Positions 62,038-64,000 of a stretch of DNA of 64,000 nucleotides are shown piece after piece. Position 1 is the first letter of the stretch; each line of letters opens with the position of its first letter. The translations under genes and the position numbers were made by a program. The DNA is taken from assembly GCA_964599375.1 (NCBI GenBank), contig CAZREW010000003.1, positions 124,001 to 188,000 of the forward strand, given 5' to 3'. The notes beneath the pieces were generated by a model, which searched no databases, had not been told where the DNA came from, and saw nothing but the letters and a program-made list of their open reading frames with translations. Source of the stretch: JAUWCL01 sp964599375 (GTDB lineage: Bacteria; Krumholzibacteriota; Krumholzibacteriia; Krumholzibacteriales; Krumholzibacteriaceae).

Positions 62038-64000
62038 ATGGATTCAGGCGAGAGATATTCCGCATTGAAAGACGAACTTTCGCAGGCAGCAGAGAAGCTT
62101 GAGCTCGGCGCGGTCCTCGGGATGGTCGCCGTGAACGCTTCGTCGGAGCGCACGAGTCAGGCTATCCTCTCGGCACATGTCCTCGACGGCCTCGAAGAGA
62201 TCGAGAGGCGCCAGGACGAGACGATCGAGTTGATCAAGTCGCTACAGAAAGGCGAAGAACTGCCGGTCGCGGGCTGGAGGGACAGCGCAGGCGTACTTTC
62301 CAGGATCAGGGTGGAGGGTATGACGGCTTCCGGCGAGGAACTCGCGCTCGTCGCCGCCGCGGAAAAGAAAGCGGCGGAAGTGAGCAGGTTTCTGGAGCGC
62401 CGGAAGGTGGACTTTCCGTTAGTCTCGCAGCTGCTCGCCGGATTCTCCATACGCGACGACATCGTCAGAAGGATAGAAAAGACGATAGGCCCGGACTTCG
62501 AGGTGCTCGACAGCGCGAGCCCCGAGCTGGCCAGGCTCAGGAAGATGACCGTCAGTCTCCGGTCGAAGCTGCGCAGGGAGTGCGCCGACTTCGTGTCATC
62601 TCACACAAAGGGCAGGGGAGAGGAGTTCGTCACGGTCCGTGGTGAGAGGTTCGTGGTCTCGCTGCCCCGCGACGAGGCTTCCCACATAAAGGGCATCGTC
62701 CACCACCAGAGCGGCAGTGGGGCTTCGCTTTTCATGGAGCCTCTCGAGTTCGTCGAGGAGAATAATCAGCTCGAAGCGGCTGTGCACAGGGAGAGGGACG
62801 AGGTGCTCAAGATCCTCGCGGCTCTCACCGCTGAAGTATACGCCGCCAGAGACGAGCTCTCCGGCAACCAGGATAATCTCATGGCCCTGGACGCGGCATC
62901 GGTCAGGGCGATGTTCGCCGTGAAGTTCCGTTGCGTAAGGCCGGCGCACAGCACTGATGGAACGCTTGTGATCAGGTCCGCAAGGCATCCGATACTCGAA
63001 AGAAGGTTTGCAGAGGAAAAAGAGGGCAGGGAAGTCACGGGCCTCGATCTCTCTTGCGGGCCGCAGCTGAAGACCCTTGTCATATCCGGTCCCAACGCCG
63101 GCGGGAAGACGGTGGCCCTGAAGACGGTCGGTCTGATCCTGCTGATGGACAGGCACGGGCTCCTGCTCCCGTGTCTCGAAGGCACGATACTGCCCGACCA
63201 TCCAGAGATATTCGTCGATATAGGCGACGATCAGTCGATAGAGAAGTCGCTCAGCACCTTCTCGTCAAGGGTGGCCAGGATGAACCGGATACTCGAACTC
63301 TCGGGCCCGGGCTCTCTTGTCCTCGTGGACGAGATAGGGGACGGGACCGATCCAGAGGAAGGAGCGGCCCTCGCGGGCGCCCTGCTCGAGGATCTCGCGC
63401 GACGCTGCGGCAGGACGGTAGTCACCACACACATGAGCTTTCTGAAAGGCTGGGCCCACGACACGGACTACGCGGAGAACGCCACGCTCGAGTTCGACCC
63501 TGACGCGCTGCAGCCCCTTTTCAGGATGAAGATGGGGATCCCGGGCCGCAGCTGGGGTATAGAGACCGCGGGCAGGATGGGGCTTCCCAGGGGAATAATA
63601 GACAGGGCAAGGGAGAACATGGCGAGCCCCTCTCTCAGGCTGGAGGAGCTTCTTGCTGATCTCGAGAGGACCGAGAAGCTTCTCGCCTCGGAACGGGAGC
63701 AGCTGCAGGGCCGGGAGGAAGAACTGGAGAACCTCGTCAGCAGATACAGGGACCGCCTGGATCATCTCGAGCAGAACCGCGAGGAGCTCGAACAGGAGGC
63801 GCGCAGGAAAGCCCTCGATATAGTCAAGTCGACCCGGATCGAGATGGAGCGGCTCGTAAAGGATATCCGCACAGCACAGGCCGAGCGCAAGGTGATCGCG
63901 CGCTCGAAGGATGAGCTCCGCAGGAAAGCGGAGCAGTTCGTGAAAGAGATAAAACCGATGCAGCCGAAGGGGGCCCCGCAGCCGGTCGATCCGGACGAGC
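62038..64000 (+). CDS. mutS2: endonuclease MutS2 (5' part; runs off the window)
   Basis: The reading frame stays open to the right edge, giving the first 654 residues of a protein expected to be about 780. MutS2 binds branched DNA or stalled ribosomes, depending on species. The core and clamp helices are followed by the ATPase with Walker A GPNAGGKTVALKT, Walker B LVLVDEIGDGTDPEEGAALAG and VTTHMSFLK, then a long coiled coil (from about 560). The Smr nuclease domain would lie beyond the window. The ATG at 62038 is preferred to one four bases earlier in another frame; AAAAGGA is upstream. Confidence 0.93.
   Translation, partial: MDSGERYSALKDELSQAAEKLELGAVLGMVAVNASSERTSQAILSAHVLDGLEEIERRQDETIELIKSLQKGEELPVAGWRDSAGVLSRIRVEGMTASGEELALVAAAEKKAAEVSRFLERRKVDFPLVSQLLAGFSIRDDIVRRIEKTIGPDFEVLDSASPELARLRKMTVSLRSKLRRECADFVSSHTKGRGEEFVTVRGERFVVSLPRDEASHIKGIVHHQSGSGASLFMEPLEFVEENNQLEAAVHRERDEVLKILAALTAEVYAARDELSGNQDNLMALDAASVRAMFAVKFRCVRPAHSTDGTLVIRSARHPILERRFAEEKEGREVTGLDLSCGPQLKTLVISGPNAGGKTVALKTVGLILLMDRHGLLLPCLEGTILPDHPEIFVDIGDDQSIEKSLSTFSSRVARMNRILELSGPGSLVLVDEIGDGTDPEEGAALAGALLEDLARRCGRTVVTTHMSFLKGWAHDTDYAENATLEFDPDALQPLFRMKMGIPGRSWGIETAGRMGLPRGIIDRARENMASPSLRLEELLADLERTEKLLASEREQLQGREEELENLVSRYRDRLDHLEQNREELEQEARRKALDIVKSTRIEMERLVKDIRTAQAERKVIARSKDELRRKAEQFVKEIKPMQPKGAPQPVDPDE

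Overview
The window is 64 kb of dense, GC-rich bacterial chromosome, with most genes on the + strand. The lineage looks like an uncultivated member of the FCB group (Fibrobacterota-Chlorobiota-Bacteroidota and relatives such as Krumholzibacteriota, Zixibacteria or Eisenbacteria). This is an inference. It rests on two very large secreted proteins ending in the NYPNPF...GxYxxxL type FlgD-like/T9SS-like C-terminal domain, a PorV-like barrel protein, a DUF5683-type protein, and a Gram-negative style lipoprotein. Most genes use AGG (Arg) and ATA (Ile) heavily. Promoters that can be read are ordinary sigma-70 type.

Layout: 1-1.7 kb, the 3' end of uvrA and galE. 2-5.6 kb, a signalling cluster: a large sensor kinase, a receiver-only regulator and a PAS-HisKA protein without an ATPase domain. 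5.7 kb, tRNA-Phe. 5.8-8.9 kb (minus), a secreted repeat protein broken by an in-frame TGA. 9.1-9.3 kb (minus), a possible small transcript. 9.4-14.9 kb, a small carboxylase-associated protein, a biotin carboxyltransferase (OadA/PycB type) and a two-subunit FAD/Fe-S dehydrogenase. 15 kb, tRNA-Thr. 15.3-24.6 kb, ferredoxin-linked 2-oxoacid oxidoreductase (korDABC), malic enzyme, an isocitrate/isopropylmalate-type dehydrogenase, a fused aconitase and a LeuC/LeuD pair. 24.6-27.3 kb (minus), a glutaredoxin, an FTR-type Fe-S reductase, an array of six 18-bp hairpin repeats, and a lipoprotein fusing an S41-like and a formylglycine-enzyme-like domain. 27.6-31.1 kb, nifJ.

31.4-45.5 kb is one tightly packed five-gene run: a giant secreted protein of about 2,690 residues, a PorV-like barrel fused to TPR repeats, an RsbU-like phosphatase, a fused RsbW-type kinase plus STAS domain, and a histidine kinase. 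This linkage of a surface protein to a partner-switching module is the most unusual system in the window. 45.6-53.4 kb holds a lone citF (minus), acs, a phosphohexomutase, glmS and ridA. A selenocysteine tRNA lies at 53.4 kb. 53.5-64 kb has a DUF5683-type protein, lepB, the heat-shock operon hrcA-grpE-dnaK-dnaJ behind a CIRCE-like operator, rsmE, yqeY, cvpA and the start of mutS2.

Together the metabolic genes describe a ferredoxin-based carbon metabolism. NifJ links acetyl-CoA with pyruvate, OadA/PycB links pyruvate with oxaloacetate, and malic enzyme, aconitase, the isocitrate-type dehydrogenase and KorDABC provide TCA-type steps. Acs activates acetate. This suits an anaerobic or facultatively anaerobic organism. 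Direction of flux cannot be told from sequence.
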